From assembly GCF_007655135.1 (NCBI RefSeq), contig NC_045127.1, positions 21,990,199 to 22,054,198 on the forward strand: 64,000 bases of DNA. Reading direction: 5' to 3'. Position 1 is the stretch's first letter. Each line of letters starts with the position of its first letter. Made by a program: the position numbers and the translations under genes. This stretch comes from Punica granatum. Its lineage: Eukaryota > Streptophyta > Magnoliopsida > Myrtales > Lythraceae. This document shows, one piece after another, positions 23,911 to 38,900 of this stretch. Below the pieces are notes generated by a model. The model searched no databases, was not told the DNA's origin, and saw only the letters and a program-made list of their open reading frames with translations.

Positions 23911-26900
23911 TAATTTCCTATTTCAATTTCTTAGTTCTCTTAGGCCTATATATAGTCCATTTCAATGTACAAGAAGAGCGAACTAGATATTTCAATAACT
24001 ACTGTTGATGAATGAAACTTTGAGTTTGCTATAACTCTTTGTTTTCAGCATATCGTTAGGGTTTAGCCGTGTTCTATTCCCTTCTAGTCTAAATTAAGAT
24101 TTAGGCGCGAGAAATCCTGATCCGCGCTGCGTCAATGAGGCGGAGGATTTTCAGCTCATATCTGTATCAACAAGCCCAAACCTAAAGAAGCATATCTTGG
24201 ATATATTAAGGAAATATTCTCTTGATGTGAATGGGGAAGATGAGATGACTTGATACATAGATTGAGAATATTATTATCTTAATTACGTAATATATTTAAT
24301 TTAGATAGAAATATATTTAGAATTATAGTTTACTTGTAATTTTAGTTCGAGTCAAGAGTCTAAAGTTTCCAATTTCTGAGTAATTACTTATTCTGTTTTA
24401 GAAAGTTACATTGTAACGGCCTAGATTTTAATTTCCTATTTTAGTTTCTTAGTTTCATAGGCCAACATATAGTCCATCACAATGTAGTCGACGTGAGAAC
24501 TAGATTCCTCATAAGGAGCTATTGATGAAAGAAACCTTGAGTTTGCTATAATTCATTGTTTTCATCATATCGCTTGTGTTTAGCCGTGTTCTGTTCCCTT
24601 CCAGTCCAAATTCCAATTTAGGCTCGAGAAATCGTAATCCGCGCTTCGTCAATGGCGCGGAGGATTTTCAGCCCATATCAGTATCAACAAGCCCAAATCC
24701 AAAGAAGCATATCTTGGATATATTATGGAAATATTCTCGTGATGTGGATGGGGAAGATGAGATGTCTTGATCCATAAACTGAGAATATTATTATCTTAAT
24801 TAGGTAATACATTTAATTTAGAAAGAAATATTTTTAGAATTATATATGACTAGCAATTTTAGTTCGAGTCAAGAGTTTAAAGTTTACAATTTTAGAATAA
24901 TTACTTATTTTGTTTTAGGAAGTAACAAAGTAACGGCCTAGATTCTAATTTCCTATTTTAGTTTCTTTGTATTCTTAGGCCTATATGTAGTCCATCTCAA
25001 TGTACTAGAAGAGAGAACTAGATACATCAGAAACAACTACTGATGAATGATACTTTGAGTTTGCTATAACTCTTTGTTTTCAGCATATCGTTAGGGTTTA
25101 GCCGTGTTCTATTCCCTTCGAGTCTAAATTAAGATTTAGGCGCGACAAATCCTGATCCGCGCTGCGTCAATGAGGCGGAGGATTTTCAGCTCATATCTGT
25201 ATCAACAAGACCAAGCCCAAAGAAGCATATCTTGGATATAATTAGGAAATATTATCTTGATGTGAATGGGAAGATGAGATGTCATAATCAATAGATTGAG
25301 AATATTATCATCTAAATTACGTAATATATTTAATTTAGATAGAAATATATTTAGAATTATAGTTTACTTGTAATTTTAGTTCGAGTCAAGAGTCTAAAGT
25401 TTCCAATTTCTGAGTAATTACTTATTCTGTTTTAGAAAGTTACATTGTAACGGCCTAGATTTTAATTTCCTATTTTAGTTTCTTAGTTTCATAGGCCAAC
25501 ATATAGTCCATCACAATGTAGTCGACGTGAGAACTAGATTCCTCATAAGGAGCTATTGATGAAAGAAACCTTGAGTTTGCTATAATTCATTGTTTTCATC
25601 ATATCGCTTGTGTTTAGCCGTGTTCTGTTCCCTTCCAGTCCAAATTCCAATTTAGGCTCGAGAAATCGTAATCCGCGCTTCGTCAATGGCGCGGAGGATT
25701 TTCAGCCCATATCAGTATCAACAAGCCCAAATCCAAAGAAGCATATCTTGGATATATTATGGAAATATTCTCGTGATGTGGATGGGGAAGATGAGATGTC
25801 TTGATCCATAAACTGAGAATATTATTATCTTAATTAGGTAATACATTTAATTTAGAAAGAAATATTTTTAGAATTATATATGACTAGCAATTTTAGTTCG
25901 AGTCAAGAGTTTAAAGTTTACAATTTTAGAATAATTACTTATTTTGTTTTAGGAAGTAACAAAGTAACGGCCTAGATTCTAATTTCCTATTTTAGTTTCT
26001 TTGTATTCTTAGGCCTATATGTAGTCCATCTCAATGTACTAGAAGAGAGAACTAGATACATCAGAAACAACTACTGATGAATGATACTTTGAGTTTGCTA
26101 TAACTCTTTGTTTTCAGCATATCGTTAGGGTTTAGCCGTGTTCTATTCCCTTCGAGTCTAAATTAAGATTTAGGCGCGACAAATCCTGATCCGCGCTGCG
26201 TCAATGAGGCGGAGGATTTTCAGCTCATATCTGTATCAACAAGACCAAGCCCAAAGAAGCATATCTTGGATATAATTAGGAAATATTATCTTGATGTGAA
26301 TGGGGAAGATGAGATGTCATGATCAATAGATTGAGAATATTATATCTAAATTACGTAATATATTTAATTTAGATAGAAATATATTTAGAATTATAGTTTA
26401 CTTGTAATTTTAGTTCGAGTCAAGAGTCTAAAGTTTCCAATTTCTGAGTAATTACTTATTCTGTTTTAGAAAGTTACATTGTAACGGCCTAGATTTTAAT
26501 TTCCTATTTTAGTTTCTTAGTTTCATAGGCCAACATATAGTCCATCACAATGTAGTCGACGTGAGAACTAGATTCCTCATAAGGAGCTATTGATGAAAGA
26601 AACCTTGAGTTTGCTATAATTCATTGTTTTCATCATATCGCTTGTGTTTAGCCGTGTTCTGTTCCCTTCCAGTCCAAATTCCAATTTAGGCGCGAGAAAT
26701 CGTAATCCGCGCTTCGTCAATGGCGCGGAGGATTTTCAGCCCATATCAGTATCAACAAGCCCAAATCCAAAAAAGCATATCTTGGATATATTATGGAATA
26801 TTCTCGTGATGTGGATGGGGAAGATGAGATGTCTTGATCCATAAACTGAGAATATTATTATCTTAATTAGGTAATACATTTAATTTAGAAAGAAATATTT

Positions 26901-29900
26901 TTAGAATTATATATGACTAGCAATTTTAGTTCGAGTCAAGAGTTTAAAGTTTACAATTTTAGAATAATTACTTATTTTGTTTTAGGAAGTAAAAAGTAAC
27001 GGCCTAGATTCTAATTTCCTATTTTAGTTTCTTGTATTCTTAGGCCTATATGTAGTCCATCTCAATGTACTAGAAGAGAGAACTAGATACATCAGAAAAA
27101 CTACTGATGAATGATACTTTGAGTTTGCTATAACTCTTTGTTTTCAGCATATCGTTAGGGTTTAGCCGTGTTCTATTCCCTTCGAGTCTAAATTAAGATT
27201 TAGGCGCGACAAATCCTGATCCGCGCTGCGTCAATGAGGCGGAGGATTTTCAGCTCATATCTGTATCAACAAGACCAAGCCCAAAGAAGCATATCTTGGA
27301 TATAATTAGGAAATATTATCTTGATGTGAATGGGGAAGATGAGATGTCATGATCAATAGATTGAGAATATTATCTTAATTACGTAATATATTTAATTTAG
27401 ATAGAAATATATTTAGAATTATAGTTTACTTGTAATTTTAGTTCGAGTCAAGAGTTCTAAAGTTTCCAATTTCTGAGTAATTACTTATTCTGTTTTAGAA
27501 AGTTACATTGTAACGGCCTAGATTTTAATTTCCTATTTTAGTTTCTTAGTTTCATAGGCCAACATATAGTCCATCACAATGTAGTCGACGTGAGAACTAG
27601 ATTCCTCATAAGGAGCTATTGATGAAAGAAACCTTGAGTTTGCTATAATTCATTGTTTTCATCATATCGCTTGTGTTTAGCCGTGTTCTGTTCCCTTCCA
27701 GTCCTAAATTCCAATTTAGGCGCGAGAAATCGTAATCCGCGCTTCGTCAATGGCGCGGAGGATTTTCAGCCCATATCAGTATCAACAAGCCCAAATCCAA
27801 AGAAGCATATCTTGGATATATTATGGAAATATTCTCGTGATGTGGATGGGGAAGATGAGATGTCTTGATCCATAAACTGAGAATATTATTATCTTAATTA
27901 GGTAATACATTTAATTTAGAAAGAAATATTTTTAGAATTATATATGACTAGCAATTTTAGTTCGAGTCAAGAGTTTAAAGTTTACAATTTGGAATAATTA
28001 CTTATTTGTTTTAGGAAGTAACAAAGTAACGGCCTAGATTCTAATTTCCTATTTTAGTTTCTTTGTATTCTTAGGCCTATATGTAGTCCATCTCAATGTA
28101 CTAGAAGAGAGAACTAGATACATCAGAAACAACTACTGATGAATGATACTTTGAGTTTGCTATAACTCTTTGTTTTCAGCATATCGTTAGGGTTTAGCCG
28201 TGTTCTATTCCCTTCGAGTCTAAATTAAGATTTAGGCGCGACAAATCCTGATCCGCGCTGCGTCAATGAGGCGGAGGATTTTCAGCTCATATCTGTATCA
28301 ACAAGACCAAGCCCAAAGAAGCATATCTTGGATATAATTAGGAAATATTATCTTGATGTGAATGGGGAAGATGAGATGTCATAATCAATAGATTGAGAAT
28401 ATTATCATCTAAATTACGTAATATATTTAATTTAGATAGAAATATATTTAGAATTATAGTTTACTTGTAATTTTAGTTCGAGTCAAGAGTCTAAAGTTTC
28501 CAATTTCTGAGTAATTACTTATTCTGTTTTAGAAAGTTACATTGTAACGGCCTAGATTTTAATTTCCTATTTTAGTTTCTTAGTTTCATAGGCCAACATA
28601 TAGTCCATCACAATGTAGTCGACGTGAGAACTAGATTCCTCATAAGGAGCTATTGATGAAAGAAACCTTGAGTTTGCTATAATTCATTGTTTTCATCATA
28701 TCGCTTGTTTAGCCGTGTTCTGTTCCCTTCCAGTCCAAATTCCAATTTAGGCGCGAGAAATCGTAATCCGCGCTTCGTCAATGGCGCGGAGGATTTTCAG
28801 CCCATATCAGTATCAACAAGCCCAAATCCAAAAAAGCATATCTTGGATATATTATGGAAATATTCTCGTGATGTGGATGGGGAAGATGAGATGTCTTGAT
28901 CCATAAACTGAGAATATTATTATCTTAATTAGGTAATACATTTAATTTAGAAAGAAATATTTTTAGAATTATATATGACTAGCAATTTTAGTCCGAGTCA
29001 AGAGTTTAAAGTTTACAATTTTGGAATAATTACTTATTTTGTTTTAGGAAGTAACAAAGTAACGGCCTAGATTCTAATTTCCTATTTTAGTTTCTTTGTA
29101 TTCTTAGGCCTATATGTAGTCCATCTCAATGTACTAGAAGAGAGAACTAGATACATCAGAAACAACTACTGATGAATGATACTTTGAGTTTGCTATAACT
29201 CTTTGTTTTCAGCATATCGTTAGGGTTTAGCCGTGTTCTATTCCCTTCGAGTCTAAATTAAGATTTAGGCGCGACAAATCCTGATCCGCGCTGCGTCAAT
29301 GAGGCGGAGGATTTTCAGCTCATATCTGTATCAACAAGACCAAGCCCAAAGAAGCATATCTTGGATATATTAGGAAATATTCTCTTGATGTGAATGGGGA
29401 AGATGAGATGTCATGATCCATAGACTGAGAATATTATTATCTAATTACGTAATATATTTAATTTAGATAGAAATATATTTAGAATTATAGTTTACTTGTA
29501 ATTTTAGTTCGAGTCAAGAGTCTAAAGTTTCCAATTTCTGAGTAATTACTTATTCTGTTTTAGAAAGTTACATTGTAACGGCCTAGATTTTAATTTCCTA
29601 TTTTAGTTTCTTAGTTTCATAGGCCAACATATAGTCCATCACAATGTAGTCGACGTGAGAACTAGATTCCTCATAAGGAGCTATTGATGAAAGAAACCTT
29701 GAGTTTGCTATAATTCATTGTTTTCATCATATCGCTTGTGTTTAGCCGTGTTCTGTTCCCTTCCAGTCCAAATTCCAATTTAGGCGCGAGAAATTGTAAT
29801 CCGCGCTTCGTCAATGGCGCGGAGGATTTTCAGCCCATATCAGTATCAACAAGCCCAAATCCAAAAAAGCATATCTTGGATATATTATGGAAATATTCTC

Positions 29901-32900
29901 GTGATGTGGATGGGGAAGATGAGATGTCTTGATCCATAAACTGAGAATATTATTATCTTAATTAGGTAATACATTTAATTTAGAAAGAAATATTTTTAGA
30001 ATTATATATGACTAGCAATTTTAGTCCGAGTCAAGAGTTTAAAGTTTACAATTTTGGAATAATTACTTATTTTGTTTAGGAAGGAAGTAACAAAGTAACG
30101 GCCTAGATTCTAATTTCCTATTTTAGTTTCTTTGTATTCTTAGGCCTATATGTAGTCCATCTCAATGTACTAGAAGAGAGAACTAGATACATCAGAAACA
30201 ACTACTGATGAATGATACTTTGAGTTTGCTATAACTCTTTGTTTTCAGCATATCGTTAGGGTTTAGCCGTGTTCTATTCCCTTCGAGTCTAAATTAAGAT
30301 TTAGGCGCGACAAATCCTGATCCGCGCTGCGTCAATGAGGCGGAGGATTTTCAGCTCATATCTGTATCAACAAGCCTAAGCCGAAAGAAGCATATCTTGG
30401 ATATATTAAGGAAATATTCTCTTGATGTGAATGGGGAAGACGGGATGACTTGATCCATAGACTGAGAGTATTATTATCTTAATTACGTAATATTTAATTT
30501 AGATAGAAATATATTTAGAATTATAGTTTACTTGTAATTTTAGTTCTAGTCAAGAGTCTAAAGTTTCCAATTTCTGAGTAATTACTTATTCTGTTTTAGA
30601 AAGTTACATTGTAACGGCCTAGATTTTAATTTCCTATTTTAGTTTCTTAGTTTTCATAGGCCAACATATAGCCCATCACAATGTAGTCGACGTGAGAACT
30701 AGATTCCTCATAAGGAGTTATTGATGAAAGAAACCTTGAGTTTGCTATAATTCATTGTTTTCATCATATCGCTTGTGTTTAGCCGTGTTCTGTTCTCTTC
30801 CAGTCCAAATTCCAATTTAGGCGCGAGAAATCGTAATCCGCGCTTCGTCAATGGCGCGGAGGATTTTCAGCCCATATCAGTATCAACAAGCCCAAATCCA
30901 AAGAAGCATATCTTGGATATATTATGGAAATATTCTCGTGATGTGGATGGGGAAGATGAGATGTCTTGATCCATAGACTGAGAATATTATTATCTTAATT
31001 AGGTAATACATTTAATTTAGAAAGAAATATTTTTAGAATTATATATGACTAGCAATTTTAGTTCGAGTCAAGAGTTTAAAGTTTACAATTTTGGAATAAT
31101 TACTTATTTTGTTTTAGGAAGTAACAAAGTAACGGCCTAGATTCTAATTTCCTATTTTAGTTTCTTTGTATTCTTAGGCCTATATGTAGTCCATCTCAAT
31201 GTACTAGAAGAGAGAACTAGATACATCAGAAACAACTACTGATGAATGATACTTTGAGTTTGCTATAACTCTTTGTTTTCAGCATATCGTTAGGGTTTAG
31301 CCGTGTTCTATTCCCTTCGAGTCTAAATTAAGATTTAGGCGCGACAAATCCTGATCCGCGCTGCGTCAATGAGGCGGAGGATTTTCAGCTCATATCTGTA
31401 TCAACAAGACCAAGCCCAAAGAAGCATATCTTGGATATAATTAGGAAATATTATCTTGATGTGAATGGGGAAGATGAGATGTCATGATCAATAGATTGAG
31501 AATATTATTATCTAAATTACGTAATATATTTAATTTAGATAGAAATATATTTAGAATTATAGTTTACTTGTAATTTTAGTTCGAGTCAAGAGTCTAAAGT
31601 TTCCAATTTCTGAGTAATTACTTATTCTGTTTTAGAAAGTTACATTGTAACGGCCTAGATTTTAATTTCCTATTTTAGTTTCTTAGTTTCATAGGCCAAC
31701 ATATAGTCCATCACAATGTAGTCGACGTGAGAACTAGATTCCTCATAAGGAGCTATTGATGAAAGAAACCTTGAGTTTGCTATAATTCATTGTTTTCATC
31801 ATATCGCTTGGGTTTAGCCGTGTTCTGTTCCCTTCCAGTCCAAATTCCAATTTAGGCGCGAGAAAAATCCGCGCTTCGTCAATGGCGCGGAGGATTTTCA
31901 GCCCATATCAGTATCAACAAGCCCAAATCCAAAAAGCATATCTTGGATATATTATGGAAATATTCTCGTGATGTGGATGGGGAAGATGAGATGTCTTGAT
32001 CCATAACTGAGAATATTATTATCTTAATTAGGTAATACATTTAATTTAGAAAGAAATATTTTTAGAATTATATATGACTAGCAATTTTAGTTCGAGTCAA
32101 GAGTTTAAAGTTTCAATTTTGGAATAATTACTTATTTTGTTTTAGGAAGTAACAAAGTAACGGCCTAGATTCTAATTTCCTATTTTAGTTTCTTTGTATT
32201 CTTAGGCCTATATGTAGTCCATCTCAATGTACTAGAAGAGAGAACTAGATACATCAGAAACAACTACTGATGAATGATACTTTGAGTTTGCTATAACTCT
32301 TTGTTTTCAGCATATCGTTAGGGTTTAGCCGTGTTCTATTCCCTTCGAGTCTAAATTAAGATTTAGGCGCGACAAATCCTGATCCGCGCTGCGTCAATGA
32401 GGCGGAGGATTTTCAGCTCATATCTGTATCAACAAGCCAAGCCAAAGAAGCATATCTTGGATATATTAAGGAAATATTCTCTTGATGTGAATGGGGAAGA
32501 CGGAGATGACTTGATCCATAGACTGAGAATATTATTATCTTAATTACGTAATATATTTAATTTAGATAGAAATATATTTAGAATTATAGTTTACTTGTAA
32601 TTTTAGTTCGAGTCAAGAGTCTAAAGTTTCCAATTTCTGAGTAATTACTTATTCTGTTTTAGAAAGTTACATTGTAACAGCCTAGATTTTAATTTCCTAT
32701 TTTAGTTTCTTAGTTTTCATAGGCCAACATATAGTCCATCACAATGTAGTCGACGTGAGAACTAGATTCCTCATAAGGAGCTATTGATGAAAGAAACCTT
32801 GAGTTTGCTATAATTCATTGTTTTCATCATATCGCTTGTGTTTAGCCGTGTTCTGTTCTCTTCCAGTCCAAATTCCAATTTAGGCGCGAGAAATCGTAAT

Positions 32901-35900
32901 CCGCGCTTCGTCAATGGCGCGGAGGATTTTCAGCCCATATCAGTATCAACAAGCCCAAATCCAAAGAAGCATATCTTGGATATATTATGGAAATATTCTC
33001 GTGATGTGGATGGGGAAGATGAGATGTCTTGATCCATAGACTGAGAATATTATTATCTTAATTAGGTAATACATTTAATTTAGAAAGAAATATTTTTAGA
33101 ATTATATATGACTAGCAATTTTAGTTCGAGTCAAGAGTTTAAAGTTTACAATTTTGGAATAATTACTTATTTTGTTTTAGGAAGTAACAAAGTAACGGCC
33201 TAGATTCTAATTTCCTATTTTAGTTTTCTTGTATTCTTAGGCCTATATGTAGTCCATCTCAATGTACTAGACTAGAAAGAGAACTAGAACACATCAGAAC
33301 AACTACTGATGAATGATACTTTGAGTTTGCTATAACCTCTTTGTTTTCAGCATATCGTTAGGGTTTAGCCGTGTTCTATTCCCCTCGAGTCTAAATTAAG
33401 ATTTAGGCGCGACAAATCCTGATCCGCGCTGCGTCAATGAGGCGGAGGATTTTCAGCTCATATCTGTATCAACAAGACCAAGCCCAAAGAAGCATATCTT
33501 GGATATATTAGGAAATATTCTCTTGATGTGAATGGGGAATGAGATGTCATGATCCATAGATTGAGAATATTATTATCTTAATTACGTAATATATTTAATT
33601 TAGATAGAAATATATTTAGAATTATAGTTTACTTGTAATTTTAGTTCGAGTCAAGAGTCTAAAGTTTCCAATTTCTGAGTAATTACTTATTCTGTTTTAG
33701 AAAGTTACATTGTAACGGCCTAGATTTTAATTTCCTATTTTAGTTTCTTAGTTTCATAGGCCAACATATAGTCCATCACAATGTAGTCGACGTGAGAACT
33801 AGATTCCTCATAAGGAGCTATTGATGAAAGAACCTTGAGTTTGCTATAATTCATTGTTTTCATCATATCGCTTGTGTTTAGCCGTGTTCTGTTCCCTTCC
33901 AGTCCAAATTCCAATTTAGGCGCGAGAAATCGTAATCCGCGCTTCGTCAATGGCGCGGAGGATTTTCAGCCCATATCAGTATCAACAAGCCCAAATCCAA
34001 AAAAGCATATCTTGGATATATTATGGAAATATTCTCGTGATGTGGATGGGGAAGATGAGATGTCTTGATCCATAAACTGAGAATATTATTATCTTAATTA
34101 GGTAATACATTTAATTTAGAAAAATATTTTTAGAATTATATTGACTAGCAATTTTAGTTCGAGTCAAGAGTTTAAAGTTTACCATTTTGGAATAATTACT
34201 TTTTGTTTTAGGAAGTAACAAAGTAACGGCCTAGATTCTAATTTCCTATTTTAGTTTCTTTGTATTCTTAGGCCTATGTAGTCCATCTCAATGTACTAGA
34301 AGAGAGAACTAGATACATCAGAAACAACTACTGATGAATGATACTTTGAGTTTGCTATAACTCTTTGTTTTCAGCATATCGTTAGGGTTTAGCCGTGTTC
34401 TATTCCCTTCGAGTCTAAATTAAGATTTAGGCGCGACAAATCCTGATCCGCGCTGCGTCAATGAGGCGGAGGATTTTCAGCTCATATCTGTATCAACAAG
34501 ACCAAGCCCAAAGAAGCATATCTTGGATATATTAGGAAATATTATCTTGATGTGAATGGGGAAGATGAGATGTCATGATCAATAGATTGAGAATATTATT
34601 ATCTAAATTACGTAATATATTAATTTAGATAGAAATATATTTAGAATTATAGTTTACTTGTAATTTTAGTTCGAGTCAAGAGTCTAAAGTTTCCAATTTC
34701 TGAGTAATTACTTATTCTGTTTTAGAAAGTTACATTGTACGGCCTAGATTTTAATTTCCTATTTTAGTTCTTAGTTTCATAGGCCAACATATAGTCCATC
34801 ACAATGTAGTCGACGTGAGAACTAGATTCCTCATAAGGAGCTATTGATGAAAGAAACCTTGAGTTTGCTATAATTCATTGTTTTCATCATATCGCTTGTG
34901 TTTAGCCGTGTTCTGTTCCCTCCAGTCCAAATTCCAATTTAGGCGCGAGAAATCGTAATCGCGCTTCGTCAATGGCGCGGAGGATTTTCAGCCCATATCA
35001 GTATCAACAAGCCCAAATCCAAAAAAGCATATCTTGGATATATTATGGAAATATTCTCGTGATGTGGATGGGGAAGATGAGATGTCTTGATCCATAAACT
35101 GAGAATATTATTATCTTAATTAGGTAATACATTTAATTTAGAAAGAAATATTTTTAGAATTATATATGACTAGCAATTTTAGTCCGAGTCAAGAGTTTAA
35201 AGTTTACAATTTTGGAATAATTACTTATTTTGTTTTAGGAAGTAACAAAGTAACGTCCTAGATTCTAATTTCCTATTTTAGTTTCTTTGTATTCTTAGGC
35301 CTATATGTAGTCCATCTCAATGTACTAGAAGAGAGAACTAGATACATCAGAAACAACTACTGATGAATGATACTTTGAGTTTGCTATAACTCTTTGTTTT
35401 CAGCATATCGTTAGGGTTTAGCCGTGTTCTTTCCCTTCGAGTCTAAATTAAGATTTAGGCGCGACAAATCCTGATCCGCGCTGCGTCAATGAGGCGGAGG
35501 ATTTTCAGCTCATATCTGTATCAACAAGCCACAAGCCTAAGCCGAAAAGCATATCTTGGATATATTAAGGAAATATTCTCTGATGTGAATGGGGAAGACG
35601 GGATGACTTGATCCATAGACTGAGAGTATTATTATCTTAATTACGTAATATATTTAATTTAGATAGAAATATATTTAGAATTATAGTTTACTTGTAATTT
35701 TAGTTCTAGTCAAGAGTCTAAAGTTTCCAATTTCTGAGTAATTACTTATTCTGTTTTAGAAAGTTACATTGTAACGGCCTAGATTTTAATTTCCTATTTT
35801 GGTTTCTTAGTTTTCATAGGCCAACATATAGCCCATCACAATGTAGTCGACGTGAGAACTAGATTCCTCATAAGGAGTATTGATGGAAACCTTGAGTTTG

Positions 35901-38900
35901 CTATAATTCATTGTTTTCATCATATCGCTTGTGTTTAGCCGTGTTCTGTTCTCTTCCAGTCCAAATTCCAATTTAGGCGCGAGAAATCGTAATCCGCGCT
36001 TCGTCAATGGCGCGGAGGATTTTCAGCCCATATCAGTATCAACAGCCCAATCCAAAGAAGCATATCTTGGATATATATGGAAATATTCTCGTGATGTGGA
36101 TGGGGAAGATAGATGTCTTGATCCATAGACTGAGAATATTATTATCTTAATTAGGTAATACATTTAATTTAGAAGAAATATTTTTAGAATTATATATGAC
36201 TAGCAATTTTAGTTCGAGTCAAGAGTTTAAAGTTTACAATTTTGGAATAATTACTTATTTTGTTTTAGGAAGTAACAAAGTAACGGCCTAGATTCTAATT
36301 TCCTATTTTAGTTTCTTTGTATTCTTAGGCCTATATGTAGTCCATCTCAATGTACTAGAAGAGAGAACTAGATACATCAGAAACAACTACTGATGAATGA
36401 TACTTTGAGTTTGCTATAACTCTTTGTTTTCAGCATATCGTTAGGGTTTAGCCGTGTTCTATTCCCTTCGAGTCTAAATTAAGATTTAGGCGCGACAAAT
36501 CCTGATCCGCGCTGCGTCAATGAGGCGGAGGATTTTCAGCTCATATCTGTATCAACAAGACCAAGCCCAAAGAAGCATATCTTGGATATAATTAGGAAAT
36601 ATTATCTTGATGTGAATGGGGAAGATGAGATGTCATGATCATAGATTGAGAATATTATTATCTTAATTACGTAATATTTTAATTTAGATAGAAATATATT
36701 TAGAATTATAGTTTACTTGTAATTTTAGTTCGAGTCAAGAGTCTAAAGTTTCCAATTTTCTGAGTAATTACTTATTCTGTTTTAGAAAGTTACATTGTAA
36801 CGGCCTAGATTTTAATTTCCTATTTTAGTTTCTTAGTTTCATAGGCCAACATATAGTCCATCACAATGTAGTCGACGTGAGAACTAGATTCCTCATAAGG
36901 AGCTATTGATGAAGAAACCTTGAGTTTGCTATAATTCATTGTTTTCATCATATCGCTTGTGTTTAGCCGTGTTCTGTTCCCTTCCAGTCCAAATTCCAAT
37001 TTAGGCGCGCGAAATCGTAATCCGCGCTTCGTCAATGGCGCGGAGGATTTTCAGCCCATATCAGTATCAACAAGCCCAAATCCAAAAAAGCATATCTTGG
37101 ATATATTATGGAAATATTCTCGTGATGTGGATGGGGAAGATGAGATGTCTTGATCCATAACTGAGAATATTATTATCTTAATTAGGTAATACATTTAATT
37201 TAGAAAGAAATATTTTTAGAATTATATATGACTAGCAATTTTAGTCGAGTCAAGAGTTTAAAGTTTACAATTTTGGAATAATTACTTATTTTGTTTTAGG
37301 AAGTAACAAAGTAACGGCCTAGATTCTAATTTCCTATTTTAGTTTCTTTGTATTCTTAGGCCTATATGTAGTCCATCTCAATGTACTAGAAGAGAGAACT
37401 AGATACATCAGAAAACAACTACTGATGAATGATACTTTGAGTTTGCTATAACTCTTTGTTTTCAGCATATCGTTAGGGTTTAGCCGTGTTCTATTCCCTT
37501 CGAGTCTAAATTAAGATTTAGGCGCGACAAATCCTGATCCGCGCTGCGTCAATGAGGCGGAGGATTTTCAGCTCATATCTGTATCAACAAGCCTAAGCCG
37601 AAAGAAGCATATCTTGGATATATTAAGGAAATATTCTCTTGATGTGAATGGGGAAGACGGGATGACTTGATCCATAGACTGAGAGTATTATTATCTTAAT
37701 TACGTAATATATTTAATTTAGATAGAAATATATTTAGAATTATAGTTTACTTGTAATTTTAGTTCTAGTCAAGAGTCTAAAGTTTCCAATTTCTGAGTAA
37801 TTACTTATTCTGTTTTAGAAAGTTACATTGTAACGGCCTAGATTTTAATTTCCTATTTTAGTTTCTTAGTTTCATAGGCCAACATATAGTCCATCACAAT
37901 GTAGTCGACGTGAGAACTAGATTCCTCATAAGGAGCTATTGATGAAAGAAACCTTGAGTTTGCTATAATTCATTGTTTTCATCATATCGCTTGTGTTTAG
38001 CCGTGTTCTGTTCCCTTCCAGTCTAAATTCCAATTTAGGCGCGAGAAATCGTAATCCGCGCTTCGTCAATGGCGCGGAGGATTTTCAGCCCATATCAGTA
38101 TCAACAAGCCCAAGCCCAAAGAAGCATATCTTGGATATATTATGAAATATTCTCGTGATGTGGATGGGGAAGATGAGATGTCTTGATCCATAGACTGAGA
38201 ATATTATTATCTTAATTAGGTAATACATTTAATTTAGAAAAAATATTTTTAGAATTATATATGACTAGCAATTTTAGTTCGAGTCAAGAGTTTAAAGTTT
38301 ACAATTTTGGAATAATTACTTATTTTGTTTTAGGAAGTAACAAAGTAACGGCCTAGATTCTAATTTCCTATTTTAGTTTCTTTGTATTCTTAGGCCTATA
38401 TGTAGTCCATCTCAATGTACTAGAAGAGAGAACTAGATACATCAGAAACACTACTGATGAATGATACTTTGAGTTTGCTATAACTCTTTGTTTTCAGCAT
38501 ATCGTTAGGGTTTAGCCGTGTTCTATTCCCTTCGAGTCTAAATTAAGATTTAGGCGCGACAAATCCTGATCCGCGCTGCGTCAATGAGGCGGAGGATTTT
38601 CAGCTCATATCTGTATCAACAAGCCCAAGCCAAAAGAAGCATATCTTGGATATATTAAGGAAATATTCTCTTGATGTGAATGGGGAAGACGAGATGACTT
38701 GATCCATAGACTGAGAATATTATTATCTTAATTACGTAATATCTTTAATTTAGATAGAAATATATTTAGAATTATAGTTTACTTGTAATTTTAGTTCGAG
38801 TCAAGAGTCTAAAGTTTCCAATTTCTGAGTAATTACTTATTCTGTTTTAGAAAGTTACATTGTAACGGCCTAGATTTTAATTTCCTATTTTAGTTTCTTA

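Noticed and set aside
24576..24770. Family of 64-codon plus-strand frames every 1034 bp (also 25610, 26644, 29738, 30775, 32838 and others) taken as a tandem gene family
   Set aside because: These are copies of one satellite segment. The alternate Y monomer has an in-frame stop, some copies are frameshifted, and most lack an ATG at the start. Kept only as an exon-like fossil observation.
33735..33950. Minus-strand frames of 66-71 codons in the dimeric HOR (also 35807-36007 and 36820-37035)
   Set aside because: Antisense shadows of the repeated X monomer, present only where variants happen to remove stops.
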